Shown here in pieces: positions 17,714 through 26,821 of a stretch of DNA of 64,000 nt. Each line of letters opens with the position of its first letter. Position 1 is the first letter of the stretch. Position numbers and translations under genes: made by a program. The notes beneath the pieces were generated by a model, which was not told the origin of the DNA, did no database searches, and was given only the letters and a program-made list of their open reading frames with translations. Source of the DNA: Desulfomonile tiedjei (GTDB lineage Bacteria > Desulfobacterota > Desulfomonilia > Desulfomonilales > Desulfomonilaceae); assembly GCA_016212925.1 (NCBI GenBank), contig JACRDF010000015.1, positions 124,001 to 188,000 on the forward strand, read 5' to 3'.

Positions 17714-18502
17714 ATGCCTGACGGCATCCAGAGCCCGATGCTCAAAGTCGGCAACGCCTACGTAAGCTTCGGGGTTCTTCACGCCTTGATCAGCGTCAGC
17801 CTTGAAATCAACCCCGGAGAAATACTTGCCATAATCGGACCCAACGGAGCGGGAAAGACTACTCTGATCAACGTGATCAGCGGAGTGTACCATCCGTCTC
17901 CCGGGGAGGTGTTCTTCGAGGGCGAGGAGCGGACCTCAATGTCTCCGCACCATGTAGCCGCCTTGGGAATTGCCAGGACATTCCAGAATGTGGCCCTTTT
18001 CAAGGGAATGACCACGCTGGACAACCTCCTGGTAGGCCGGCACCTCCTCATGCGTTCCGGCCTGTTCGCTTCGGGTTGTTATTGGCGTTGGGGCCAAAAA
18101 GAAGAGATCAGCAACCGGGAAGCAGTAGAAGACATCATCGACTTTCTGGAAATTGAGGCCATACGCAAGACACCTGCCGGAATGCTTCCGTACGGGTTGC
18201 AAAAAAGGGTCGAACTCGGCAGGGCGCTGGCAGCCAAACCCAAGCTGCTCCTGCTCGATGAGCCCATGGCCGGGATGAACCTGGAAGAAAAAGAAGACAT
18301 CGCTCGATTTATCCTGGATGCGAATGAGGAAAGAGGGATCACCATAGCTTTGATAGAGCACGACATGGGCGTGGTAATGGACATTTCAGACAGGATCGTG
18401 GTGCTGGATTACGGTAGGAAGATTGCCGAAGGCACACCGGGCGAGATCCGTGACAACCCGGAAGTGATCAAAGCCTACCTTGGGGCTCATGGAAAGAAGT
18501 GA
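17714..18502 (+). CDS. livG: Liv-type ABC transporter ATP-binding protein
   Basis: A 262-residue ATPase. Walker A is GPNGAGKTT (about residues 42-50), the signature region is LPYGLQKRVELGRALA, and Walker B is LLLLDEP. The C-terminal extension typical of LivG (DNPEVIKAYLGAHGKK) is present. It pairs with LivF to energise import through LivHM at the inner membrane. AAGGAGAG precedes the ATG, and the synthetase gene ends 66 bp before. Given the catabolic setting, the cargo is more likely an aromatic or fatty acid than leucine (inference). Confidence 0.93.
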   Translation: MPDGIQSPMLKVGNAYVSFGVLHALISVSLEINPGEILAIIGPNGAGKTTLINVISGVYHPSPGEVFFEGEERTSMSPHHVAALGIARTFQNVALFKGMTTLDNLLVGRHLLMRSGLFASGCYWRWGQKEEISNREAVEDIIDFLEIEAIRKTPAGMLPYGLQKRVELGRALAAKPKLLLLDEPMAGMNLEEKEDIARFILDANEERGITIALIEHDMGVVMDISDRIVVLDYGRKIAEGTPGEIRDNPEVIKAYLGAHGKK

Positions 18503-18650
18503 AGAGGGCAGCCGTTCGCCGGGACAGATCGACCGCCTGGTATCACAATAGACGAGTCTTGGAAAGGGAGATGCTCTCCCCTTCATCCTCACCTGGCGCA
18601 CCACGCCGAAGCGTGAAAGCCCGGTGAGCCAAAACCGAGAGGAATCACCG

Positions 18651-19541
18651 ATGTGGGATACGGCGTTTTTTGCCTTGGAATTGACCATAAGCGGCCTCCT
18701 CGTAGGTCTGATGTACTCACTGGTCGCGTTGGGCTTCGTGCTCATCTATAAGGCCTCGGGAGTCTTCAATTTTGCTCAAGGAGACATGACGTTTCTTGCG
18801 GCACTGGGTCTGGCTGCGCTCTCGGTCAAGTTGCCTCTCTGGGTGGGAGTTATCATCATCATCGGTGTGATGGTGGCTCTGGCGATGGCGATTGAGCGGA
18901 TCGTGCTCAAGCCGCTGGTTGCCAGGCCTCCCCTTGTGCTGTTTATGGCCACAATTGGAATAGCCTTCTTTCTTCAGGGCCTGGCTCAGGGAGTCTGGGG
19001 CACCCAGCCGCGAGGCCTGAACCTCGGTGTGGCTGATGAGACGTACGAGATCGCAGGCATTTTTGTCAGCTCTCTGGATATTCTCGGCGCAATCGTGGCC
19101 GGAGTCTTGGTTGTGGTTCTTGTGTGGTTTTTCCAAAAGACCAAGACCGGCCGGGCCCTTCGAGCCGTATCCGACGATCATGAAGCAGCGCTTTCCGTGG
19201 GGATTCCGCTGAGAAAAGCGTGGGGCATCACCTGGGCGATAGCCGGGATAGTTGCCATTGTTGCAGGGGCGTTGTGGGGAACCAGGGTCGGGGTTCAGGC
19301 GAGCCTGGCGCTCTTAGCGCTGAAGGCTTTGCCGGTCCTCATCCTGGGAGGAATTGATTCCATTCCGGGCGCCATTATAGGCGGGTTGATCATAGGCGCT
19401 ACCGAAAACTTGGCCGAAGGCCTCCTCGGTCCCATGGTGGGAGGAGGCATCAAGAATTTCTTCCCCTATCTCCTAGCCTTGATTGTACTGGGAGTTCGCC
19501 CGTACGGCCTGTTCGGCCGAGAGATCATCGAAAGGGTCTGA
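18651..19541 (+). CDS. livH: Liv-type ABC transporter permease
   Basis: A 296-residue membrane protein of the LivH class with about eight hydrophobic segments. It contains ALGFVLIYKASGVFNFAQGD near residues 25-44, the family hallmark, and GTRVGVQASLALLALKALPV near 206. AGAGGA lies eight bases before the ATG at 18651; an upstream GTG at 18624 is less likely. The stop is three bases before the livM ATG, so the two permease subunits are translated together. Confidence 0.92.
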   Translation: MWDTAFFALELTISGLLVGLMYSLVALGFVLIYKASGVFNFAQGDMTFLAALGLAALSVKLPLWVGVIIIIGVMVALAMAIERIVLKPLVARPPLVLFMATIGIAFFLQGLAQGVWGTQPRGLNLGVADETYEIAGIFVSSLDILGAIVAGVLVVVLVWFFQKTKTGRALRAVSDDHEAALSVGIPLRKAWGITWAIAGIVAIVAGALWGTRVGVQASLALLALKALPVLILGGIDSIPGAIIGGLIIGATENLAEGLLGPMVGGGIKNFFPYLLALIVLGVRPYGLFGREIIERV

Positions 19542-19544
19542 ACG

Positions 19545-20624
19545 ATGTTCTATCGAGAAACCGGCGTATTCAAGACCACGTATGCCACGGACATGGAGCT
19601 TTTTCCGCTTCCGTTGGATAAAATCGGCTTCGCGGTCTGCATTTTATTCGCGTTTCTGATTGTGCCTTTCTTTGCGAGCCACTACTTGCTGGTGAGCATC
19701 TTCATTCCGTTTCTGGTCTTCTCTTTGGCCGCGCTTGGTCTGAACATTCTGACGGGTTATGCAGGTCAGCTCTCGTTGGGCCACGCTGGCTTTATGGCTG
19801 TGGGGGCCTACGCGACGGTGGTCATGTATAACCGCTATGATGTGCCGCTGCCGCTGGCTCTGTTGGGGGCCGGGGCGATTACGGCCGTCGTAGGTTCCAC
19901 CTTCGGTTTGCCATCTTTGCGGATCAAGGGCTTCTATCTGGCTGTGTCCACTCTTGCTGCGCAATTGATCATCGAGTGGGTAATCACGCACGTGAAGTGG
20001 ATCAGCGGGGGAGTATATTCCACTGTAGACATCCGAGCACTGGAATTCATGGGCTGGAAAATCGACACGGCCCCCGAGAAGTATTACGTCGCGCTGGTAA
20101 TTGTGGTGGTAATGGCCCTCTTCGCAAAGAACCTCATGCGCAGCCGAATAGGTCGAGCGTGGATGTCCATTCGCGACATGGATGTGGCGTCGGAAATAAT
20201 TGGAATCTCGCAGTTTAAATATAAGGTCCTGGCCTTCGCTGTCAGTTCCTTCTATGCGGGTGTGGCCGGCGGTCTGGTGGTAGCCGTCTATTACGGTTCG
20301 GCCAACATTGAAGAGTTCCATCTGATGCTGTCGTTCGAGATCCTTGGGATGGTTATCATCGGCGGAATGGGAAGCATTCTGGGGTCCTTTCTCGGCGCCG
20401 CGTTCATGACGCTGCTGCCGATTTTCATTGACCTGTCCATATCGTCCATAAGCCACAACATTGTTGACCTGAGTAAGGTGTTTACGCCGGACCTTATGGC
20501 CAACGCGAAAAACATGATCTTTGGGGCACTCATTATCTTCTTCTTGGCGGTGGAGCCTTTGGGCCTGGCGCGGCTTTGGAACACCATTAAGGACTACCTG
20601 CGCTTGTGGCCGTTTCCTTACTAA
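19545..20624 (+). CDS. livM: Liv-type ABC transporter permease
   Basis: A 359-residue LivM-class permease. The signature ALGLNILTGYAGQLSLGHAG, FMAVGAYA lies at about 64-91, and SLRIKGFYLAVSTLAAQLI further on. A cytoplasmic loop carries MRSRIGRAWMSIRDMDVASE. The C-terminal half has GGMGSILGSFLGAAFMTLLP. It forms the translocation pore with LivH. The gene starts three bases after livH and is followed by the binding-protein gene 121 bp on. Confidence 0.92.
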   Translation: MFYRETGVFKTTYATDMELFPLPLDKIGFAVCILFAFLIVPFFASHYLLVSIFIPFLVFSLAALGLNILTGYAGQLSLGHAGFMAVGAYATVVMYNRYDVPLPLALLGAGAITAVVGSTFGLPSLRIKGFYLAVSTLAAQLIIEWVITHVKWISGGVYSTVDIRALEFMGWKIDTAPEKYYVALVIVVVMALFAKNLMRSRIGRAWMSIRDMDVASEIIGISQFKYKVLAFAVSSFYAGVAGGLVVAVYYGSANIEEFHLMLSFEILGMVIIGGMGSILGSFLGAAFMTLLPIFIDLSISSISHNIVDLSKVFTPDLMANAKNMIFGALIIFFLAVEPLGLARLWNTIKDYLRLWPFPY

Positions 20625-20745
20625 GGGTTCTGAAAGAGTCTTTGTGCCGGACAGGCGGAGGCAGGCCGGGCGCCGGTCGAGTCCGGACCTCAGGCAGGAT
20701 GACAAACACGGCTTTTACCAAATTCCTTCCAAGGAGGTGGAGTCT

Positions 20746-22062
20746 ATGTCCAAAGCTATGAAACTCAGATGGGCCCTCGTGATCTCGCTCGTGATTGCCG
20801 GCCCCATGTTGATGGCTGGTCCGGCCGCGGCCCAGGAAAAGGAACAGTGGCTTCCGCTGCTCTGCTATCGCACCGGCCCTTACGCACCCGGCGGGAGCGG
20901 CCTGTGTGGAGGTTTCGAGGATTACATAGACCTTATCAATCTTAAGGGTGGTGTCGAAGGCATAAAGCTCAAATGGGAAGAATGTGAGACAGCCTACTCC
21001 CCGCCCAGGGGAGTGGAGTGTTACGAGCGGACGAAGCAGGAGCACGGCGGCGCTTGCGTCCACCATCCCCGAGCCACCGGCATCACCTACGCTCTCACAG
21101 AGCGGGCCACCGCGGACAAAATCCCGTTGATGACCCTTGGGTACGGGCGAGCCGACGCACAAGCCGGGGGGGATATTTTCCCCTACGTCTTCCCACTGGT
21201 AACGACGTACTGGTCCCAGGTAACCGGAAAGATTAAATATATAGCCCAAAGGGAAGGCGGGCTGGAGGAACTCAAGGGCAAGAAGATCGCGCTTCTCTAT
21301 ATTGACGTGGCATACGGTCAGGAAACCATCCCGGTTTTGAAAACCTTGGCGGCAAAGTATGGCTTCGAACTCGGCCTGTTCCCCGTTCCTCCTCCGGGAC
21401 TGGAGCAAAGCGCGCAATGGCTCGACATCAAACGTCGCTTCAAAGCCGACTGGGTGATCAACCGTAACTGGGGCATTAGCTGCACTGTTCCACTGAAGGA
21501 AGCGGCCCGAGTCGGTTTCCCTCGCGACCACATCATCGGAGTGTGGTGGTGCGGCTCGGAAGAAGATGTGGTCCCGGCAGGACCCGCGGCTAAGGGCTAC
21601 ATTTCGACCAATTTCCACGGTGTGGGTCAAAACTTCCCCGTCATCCAAGAGATCCTCGATCAGATCTACATGAAGGGGAAGGGCAATCTGCCGGTCACGC
21701 GAGTCGGGACAGTGTACTACAACAGGGGTGTCATCGAGGGGATCATGACGGTGGAAGCGCTCCGGACCGCCTATAAGGAATTCGGGGCCAAACCGGTCAC
21801 CGGCGAGCAGGTGAAATGGGCACTGGAGCACCTCAATATCGATGCAGCGCGGCTGAAAGAGATCGGGGCACAGGGGTTTATGCCGCCGATCAAAACAAGC
21901 CCCACCGATCATGAAGGCGGAGGTTGGGTAAGGTTCCAGCAGTGGGACGGCACCAAGTGGGTGCCTATCGGCGACTGGGTAACACCAATGAAAGAAGTCG
22001 TGGCCGAGCAGGTCAAAAAGTCTGCCGCTGAATATGCGGCCAAGAAGAAAGAGGAGAAGTAA
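20746..22062 (+). CDS. ABC transporter substrate-binding protein of the Liv system
   Basis: A 438-residue exported protein with a signal peptide (about 1-32, ending AGPAAAQ) and a type-1 periplasmic fold (Peripla_BP_6). It is longer than LivK and diverged; DYIDLINLKGGVEGIKLKWE is a typical segment. This variant is commonly found with acyl-CoA synthetase genes. The start at 20746 is fixed by AAGGAGG. It should bind the imported acid in the periplasm and present it to LivHM. The large opposite-strand open frame over it is a shadow. Confidence 0.88.
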   Translation: MSKAMKLRWALVISLVIAGPMLMAGPAAAQEKEQWLPLLCYRTGPYAPGGSGLCGGFEDYIDLINLKGGVEGIKLKWEECETAYSPPRGVECYERTKQEHGGACVHHPRATGITYALTERATADKIPLMTLGYGRADAQAGGDIFPYVFPLVTTYWSQVTGKIKYIAQREGGLEELKGKKIALLYIDVAYGQETIPVLKTLAAKYGFELGLFPVPPPGLEQSAQWLDIKRRFKADWVINRNWGISCTVPLKEAARVGFPRDHIIGVWWCGSEEDVVPAGPAAKGYISTNFHGVGQNFPVIQEILDQIYMKGKGNLPVTRVGTVYYNRGVIEGIMTVEALRTAYKEFGAKPVTGEQVKWALEHLNIDAARLKEIGAQGFMPPIKTSPTDHEGGGWVRFQQWDGTKWVPIGDWVTPMKEVVAEQVKKSAAEYAAKKKEEK

Positions 22063-22064
22063 GG

Positions 22065-22877
22065 ATGATTGAAGGCGCGCCGCCCCCGCTGCTCAGAGTA
22101 AACAACATTGAAGTCATTTACGAGCACGTGATCCTGGTCTTGAAGGGGGTCTCTCTTGAGGTTCCCGAGGGGGGAGTCATCGCCCTTCTCGGGGCCAACG
22201 GCGCCGGCAAAAGCACCACACTCAAAGCCATTTCCAACCTCCTTCGAGCGGAGCGCGGTGAGGTGACCAAAGGTACCATAGAGTTCGACGGCATGCGCAT
22301 AGATCGCATGCACGCGGCGGAAGTGGTCAAAAACGGCGTGATACAGGTCATGGAGGGTCGCCGCGTCTTCGAGCATTTGACTGTGGAAGACAATCTCCTC
22401 ACCGGGGCTTACACCCGGTCGGACAAGCGGGTAACGGAAGACCTGGAAAGGGTCTACCACTACTTTCCGCGACTCAAACAACGACGCGACGCCAAAGCCG
22501 GTTACGTCTCGGGAGGCGAACAGCAGATGGTGGCCATCGGTCGAGCGTTAATGTCCAAACCCAAAATTGTGCTCCTCGACGAGCCTTCGATGGGACTCGC
22601 TCCAATCCTGGTCGAAGAGATTTTCAACATTGTTTCCAAGTTGAATGCAGAGGAAAACGTCGCCGTGCTTCTGGCCGAGCAGAACGCAGCCATGGCCCTG
22701 GACTTCGCTCGATACGCCTACGTTATGGAAAACGGCCGTGTGGTCCTTGATGGTGAGGCTCAGGTCATCGCAGGCAACGAAGACGTCAGAGAGTTTTATC
22801 TGGGCCTCACCGCGATCGGAAAGAAGAGCTACCGTGATGTGAAGCACTACAAACGTCGCAAACGGTGGCTGGCTTAG
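22065..22877 (+). CDS. livF: Liv-type ABC transporter ATP-binding protein
   Basis: A 270-residue ATPase. Walker A is GANGAGKST (about 42-50), the signature is VSGGEQQMVAIGRAL, and Walker B is IVLLDEPSMGLAP. The C-terminus carries an extra basic tail (KSYRDVKHYKRRKRWLA) beyond normal LivF. It starts two bases after the binding-protein stop and completes the five-gene importer (order G-H-M-binding protein-F). No clear intrinsic terminator follows; a strong inverted repeat lies 100 bp downstream. Confidence 0.93.
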   Translation: MIEGAPPPLLRVNNIEVIYEHVILVLKGVSLEVPEGGVIALLGANGAGKSTTLKAISNLLRAERGEVTKGTIEFDGMRIDRMHAAEVVKNGVIQVMEGRRVFEHLTVEDNLLTGAYTRSDKRVTEDLERVYHYFPRLKQRRDAKAGYVSGGEQQMVAIGRALMSKPKIVLLDEPSMGLAPILVEEIFNIVSKLNAEENVAVLLAEQNAAMALDFARYAYVMENGRVVLDGEAQVIAGNEDVREFYLGLTAIGKKSYRDVKHYKRRKRWLA

Positions 22878-22976
22878 TTGTATCATGTCCATTGCCGGAT
22901 TTTTTGTCCGAATGGCGTCGAGCTTAGTGCCTAGTTCCTGCGACTTCCAGGATCCTCGTTATCTCCTTCCATGTGG

Positions 22977-23040
22977 CGGCGGGCACGGCCCGCCCTACAG
23001 CAGAGACGTCAACCAATCGTAGGGCGGGCCGTGCCCGCCG
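22977..23040. repeat. perfect 22-bp inverted repeat after the Liv operon
   Basis: Arms CGGCGGGCACGGCCCGCCCTAC (22 bases, broken here by none) at 22977-22998 and its complement at 23019-23040 are separated by 20 bases. No T-run follows, so it is a palindromic repeat rather than a standard terminator, though it could stop exonucleases or transcription. A related GTAGGGCCGGCG palindrome is at 54838-54894. Confidence 0.7.
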
Positions 23041-23108
23041 TTCGTGGCTGCCGACGAAAAACTTGACAGGACAACCCGCCTGAAATACCAGTTCCCAAAA
23101 TCTTGCTG

Positions 23109-23139
23109 TTTTACAAATCTTTTACAAATGTTTTACTAG
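23109..23139 (+). promoter_or_regulatory. three 11-bp-phased direct repeats, possible OmpR/PhoB-type box
   Basis: TTTTACAAAT at 23109 and 23120 and a partial copy TTTTACTAG at 23131 are spaced exactly 11 bp. OmpR/PhoB-family regulators bind such helically phased direct repeats, and one is encoded at 26822. The repeats end about 145 bp before the VWA gene start. The link between the two is inference. Confidence 0.45.
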
Positions 23140-23284
23140 CCCATGACAACTCCCCTCTCCGTTCATGCTCCAATACTCTCAGACCCGGGTTGCGAAAGTC
23201 TTGGCTCTCTCGATGTAAGGGGGAGGTTCGGCCTATTTGGAGTTTGATGTTCAAGAAAAGAACAGTTTTCCAAGGAGATTTGTC

Positions 23285-24727
23285 ATGAAGCATTCCAGGA
23301 TCCGAGAGAAGTGTGTCTACAAAATGGCGCTGGTGGTGGGATTAATAGGTGTCTTATCCGGACTTTGGTTGGGAGCGACTCTCCTTGAAGCTGCAGGACG
23401 CACCACTGCAGTCACATGCTCTGTGGAAACGGACAGATCGGTTTTGTCGGCAAACGAATCACAAAAGGTTGTTGCCAAAGTGACCCTGAACGCTCTCAAG
23501 CTTCCGGCCGCTTCGGACCGTACCCCGGTGAATCTGTGCATTGTGCTGGACCGATCCGGGTCCATGGCAGGAGACAAGATCGTCAAAGCCAGGGAAGCAG
23601 CCGTTGAAGCCGTGAGACGGCTTGGTCCCAAGGATGTCTTTTCACTCGTGATCTATGACCACACGATTCAGACCTTAATACCCGCGAGGCACGTCAAGGA
23701 TGTGGAGCAGATAGCAGCGAAGATCAGGGGCATTCATCCCGGCGGCAACACTGCTCTTTTCGGTGGAATGACACACGGAGCCGCGGAAATTCGTAAACAC
23801 ATAGAGGACAAATACGTTCACCGTATCATTCTCCTGTCGGACGGTCTGGCCAACGTAGGACCGAGTTCCCCGGAGGAGCTTGGGCGCTTGGGAGCTGCGT
23901 TGCTCAAGGAAGGGATCTCCGTTACAACGGTCGGCGTGGGCCTGGATTACAACGAGGACCTCATGACCAAACTGTCACGGAATAGTGACGGAAATGCCTA
24001 TTTCGTGGAGTCGAGCAGAGATCTTCCGAGGATATTCTCAACCGAGCTGGGAGATGTCCTGAGCGTCAGGGCCAAAAAAGTGGCGCTGGTGGTGGAGTTA
24101 CCCGATGGGGTCACACCGATCTCCATCATAGGTCGCGACGGACGGATAGCCGGCCGAAGGGTGGAACTGACCTTAAATCAGCTCTATGGGGGCCAAGAAA
24201 AATTTGCGCTCCTGGAGCTACAGGTTACTGGCAAGCCTCACAACGAAGCCCTTAAGGTGGCGCGTGCCAGGGTTAGCTTTTATGACCCTCTGACGGGCCA
24301 CTCCGGGACCGTGGACGGCGCGGCCGGGGTCAGGTTTAGCCGTGACAAGGCCGAGGTCGAGCAATCCACCAACGTGGCCGTGGCAACCGCCTACGAAATG
24401 ACTCGCAATGCCTTGATTCAGGAGAAAGCCATTGAACTGGCCGACAAGGGAAGCACCAAAGAAGCTATCGACGAACTCAACAGGTCCGCATCGCGGCTGC
24501 GGTCAATCGGTCTTAAATACTCGGACCCACGGCTGCTGCGAAAAGCCGATGAAATGGTCGCAGGGGCAAAGGCCATTGAGGCGCGTGGGTGGGAACAGCA
24601 GTCTCGAAAGACTTTGCGCACCGACGCGTATCAGATGATGCAGCAACAAGCGCCGTCTCAGCAGCAGATGCGTCTGCAGCAGCAACAGCTTCAGCAACAG
24701 CAGCAGATGATTCCGCAGAATCGTTAG
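23285..24727 (+). CDS. exported von Willebrand factor A-domain protein with Gln-rich tail
   Basis: A 480-residue protein. An N-terminal hydrophobic segment (about 14-36) acts as signal or anchor. The VWA domain (about 80-265) has the MIDAS motif DRSGSM at 89-94 plus HPGGNTALFGG and LSDGLANVG. A beta-rich region follows, then a helical segment (about 365-440) and a C-terminal tail very rich in glutamine (QQQMRLQQQQLQQQQQ). Family members are metal-dependent adhesion or scaffold proteins at the cell envelope. CCAAGGAG precedes the ATG at 23285. A two-component system follows downstream, possibly its regulator. Exact function unknown. Confidence 0.85.
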   Translation: MKHSRIREKCVYKMALVVGLIGVLSGLWLGATLLEAAGRTTAVTCSVETDRSVLSANESQKVVAKVTLNALKLPAASDRTPVNLCIVLDRSGSMAGDKIVKAREAAVEAVRRLGPKDVFSLVIYDHTIQTLIPARHVKDVEQIAAKIRGIHPGGNTALFGGMTHGAAEIRKHIEDKYVHRIILLSDGLANVGPSSPEELGRLGAALLKEGISVTTVGVGLDYNEDLMTKLSRNSDGNAYFVESSRDLPRIFSTELGDVLSVRAKKVALVVELPDGVTPISIIGRDGRIAGRRVELTLNQLYGGQEKFALLELQVTGKPHNEALKVARARVSFYDPLTGHSGTVDGAAGVRFSRDKAEVEQSTNVAVATAYEMTRNALIQEKAIELADKGSTKEAIDELNRSASRLRSIGLKYSDPRLLRKADEMVAGAKAIEARGWEQQSRKTLRTDAYQMMQQQAPSQQQMRLQQQQLQQQQQMIPQNR

Positions 24728-24836
24728 CCCCGCGCTCGTCGAGGTCGCAAGGAGGCCGGGCAGAGGTGAGACTATCAGCGGCTACCAAAAACCCCGTTGG
24801 ATTGGTGATAGTTGTTCACCTGGGAGATAAGTCGTT

Positions 24837-24912
24837 GTCATTGCGAGGCGTAAAACGACGAAGCAATCTCAAGCTTTAGAGGCTGAGATTGCTTCGCTGC
24901 GCTCGCAATGAC
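24837..24912. repeat. palindromic repeat related to the R2 core
   Basis: It begins GTCATTGCGAGG, contains GACGAAGCAATCTC and GAGATTGCTTCGCTGCGCTC, and ends GCAATGAC, so the arms fold on each other. The words TCATTGCGA and GAAGCAATCTC are shared with R2 copies, but the R2 termini are absent. It lies in the 364-bp gap between the VWA and histidine kinase genes; no other feature was seen there. Confidence 0.65.
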
Positions 24913-25091
24913 GCTCTTAGCGCACCTGAAACTGCGGTTTTGGCAATCCCTGAGGAATTCCTGTTCCCGGCCCACAAGGAAAATCCCTTGGATTCTGCTC
25001 CCAAATCCGTTTTTCTTCTCCCACTTAATCGAAAAGTGATAATGATTGAGAAAGAACACCCGGCGGAACAAGATATGATAATCCAGGAACT

Positions 25092-26804
25092 ATGAAGCAA
25101 CGGTCCGTCTTCCTCTACTGGGGTCTCCTTCTTATACCCACTATTCTCATTGGAGTGGCCGGGATCAAATTGCTCTCAACGGAACAGGAGAGATGGGATC
25201 AGATGGAACGGGCTTCAGCGCTGGAGAGGGCGCGAGCAATCGCACAAACGATCCAGGTTACCATCGAGAGTATCGAGCACGACATCATCGAAGGCCTGAC
25301 GGCCATTCCGCGGGAAACCCTCCTCGACACCCTGCTCATGTGGGAAAAGGAAAATCCGAACATTCGAAACGTCTTCATCTGGCAACCCGGAATAGGATTG
25401 CGGTACCCGCGCGGAGGTCAGCAGGCTTCCTCTGAGCAAATGAGGTTTATGAGTCGGTATCAAACGCTTTTCGTCGGCCGAGCATCATGGCTCCCTCCGG
25501 GTTCGAGTTCTCTCACCGAGTCGTCGAGTTCCACGGGGCCTGAGGGAAAGCGGGGCAAGATCTCACCATCTCCCGAGCCAGAATATGACAAGCAGTTGCT
25601 GCAAAGATCACCCTCTAAGTTTACGCAGCGGCAATTGCCCCAAGCGATGCCCACCGCCCGAGAAGTAAGGAGCGGGTGGATACCTTGGTTTACCGACAAC
25701 AGATTTCATCTGTTAGGCTGGATCCAGCGAGGCCCTTCCGATGTAGTGGTTGGGGTGGAATTGGAAACGGTCACTTTGGTGTCCCACCTGATCGAGCAAT
25801 TCCCAACGGAGGAAATCGAAGGAATATCGTACGCGCTCATTGACGACGCAGGAAGATTACTCCACCAACTCGGGAAATCGCCGATTCAATCGGCCGCGAT
25901 GCCCACCCTGGAAGTCTCGCTCGCACCGCATCTCCCGCACTGGCGCGTGGGCGTGTACCTGGATCCGCAGAGAGCAAACGTGCAATCGGGCAATGCGTTC
26001 TCGATTATTGCAGGCTTACTTCTGGCAACTTTAATGGTCGCCATTCTGCTCGGAGGCGCGCTGCTAACTCGCCAGGCATATTCTCACTGGAAGGATTCGC
26101 TCCAGAAGAGTTCTTTTGTTTCCAACGTGTCTCACGAGCTTAAGACCCCGCTGACGACGATCCGGATGTATGCCGAACTCTTGAATGAGGGCATAGTCAA
26201 GGACCCGGAGAAGACGAACCATTACCTTCACGTCATCGTTTCGGAGGCGGAGCGATTGACTCGGCTGGTAAACAATGTGCTGGGGTTCAGCCGTCTTGAA
26301 CAGGGCCGTATGAAGTACAATATCCAGGACCTCGATGTGGTGGACTTCGTCCATTCCTTTCTGGGCACTAACGAAATAAGGCTTCGAGAATCCGAAATGT
26401 CCCTTGCCGCGAGAATTCCTGATGCCCCCGTTTTTGTGCGTGCCGACAGGGATGCCTTGGAGCATACGTTTCTGAACATCCTGGACAACGCAGTCAAGTA
26501 CGCTTCCGAAGGCGGGACGCTGGAAATCATGGTCTCAACTAACGATTCGATGTGCGAGATACGATTCCTGGATTACGGGCCGGGAATTCCGGCCTCGCAT
26601 CGTGACAGGATTTTTGAGAAGTTTCAGCGGGTAGACGATTCCCTGACAGCAGGGAAAGTCGGTACCGGTTTGGGACTCTCCATAGCCCGACGCATGATGC
26701 GAGACCTCGGGGGGGACCTCGTGTATGAACAGCGAGACGGCAAGGGGAGCTGCTTTGTGGTGTCTGTGCCACTGGCAGCACCCCGAAGCGCTCCACAAGT
26801 CTGA
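25092..26804 (+). CDS. membrane sensor histidine kinase
   Basis: A 570-residue transmitter. One membrane helix at about 7-27, a ~270-residue extracytoplasmic sensor of no recognised family, and a second helix at about 297-322. There is no clear HAMP; the HisKA helix follows almost directly, with phospho-acceptor His348 in FVSNVSHELKTPLTTIRMYA. The HATPase domain shows N box NILDNAVKYA, G1 DYGPGIP, F box IFEKFQR and G2 GTGLGLSIARRM. It should autophosphorylate and pass phosphate to the response regulator encoded right after it. The signal is unknown. Confidence 0.92.
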   Translation: MKQRSVFLYWGLLLIPTILIGVAGIKLLSTEQERWDQMERASALERARAIAQTIQVTIESIEHDIIEGLTAIPRETLLDTLLMWEKENPNIRNVFIWQPGIGLRYPRGGQQASSEQMRFMSRYQTLFVGRASWLPPGSSSLTESSSSTGPEGKRGKISPSPEPEYDKQLLQRSPSKFTQRQLPQAMPTAREVRSGWIPWFTDNRFHLLGWIQRGPSDVVVGVELETVTLVSHLIEQFPTEEIEGISYALIDDAGRLLHQLGKSPIQSAAMPTLEVSLAPHLPHWRVGVYLDPQRANVQSGNAFSIIAGLLLATLMVAILLGGALLTRQAYSHWKDSLQKSSFVSNVSHELKTPLTTIRMYAELLNEGIVKDPEKTNHYLHVIVSEAERLTRLVNNVLGFSRLEQGRMKYNIQDLDVVDFVHSFLGTNEIRLRESEMSLAARIPDAPVFVRADRDALEHTFLNILDNAVKYASEGGTLEIMVSTNDSMCEIRFLDYGPGIPASHRDRIFEKFQRVDDSLTAGKVGTGLGLSIARRMMRDLGGDLVYEQRDGKGSCFVVSVPLAAPRSAPQV

Positions 26805-26821
26805 GGTGGGTGAAAGTGGCC

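Noticed and set aside
16745-17893. 382-codon minus-strand frame opposite the acyl-CoA synthetase gene
   Set aside because: It spans the synthetase and livG junction in antisense, has no recognisable domain and no ribosome binding site.
20587-21912. 441-codon open frame on the minus strand opposite the Liv binding-protein gene
   Set aside because: It mirrors a real gene with signal peptide and ribosome binding site; its composition (many His, Arg, Pro, Asp) is that of a shadow frame in G+C-rich DNA.
22977-23040. Intrinsic terminator of the Liv operon
   Set aside because: The stem is perfect, but neither strand has a T-run after it, and it resembles a dispersed GTAGGGC palindrome; kept as a repeat only.
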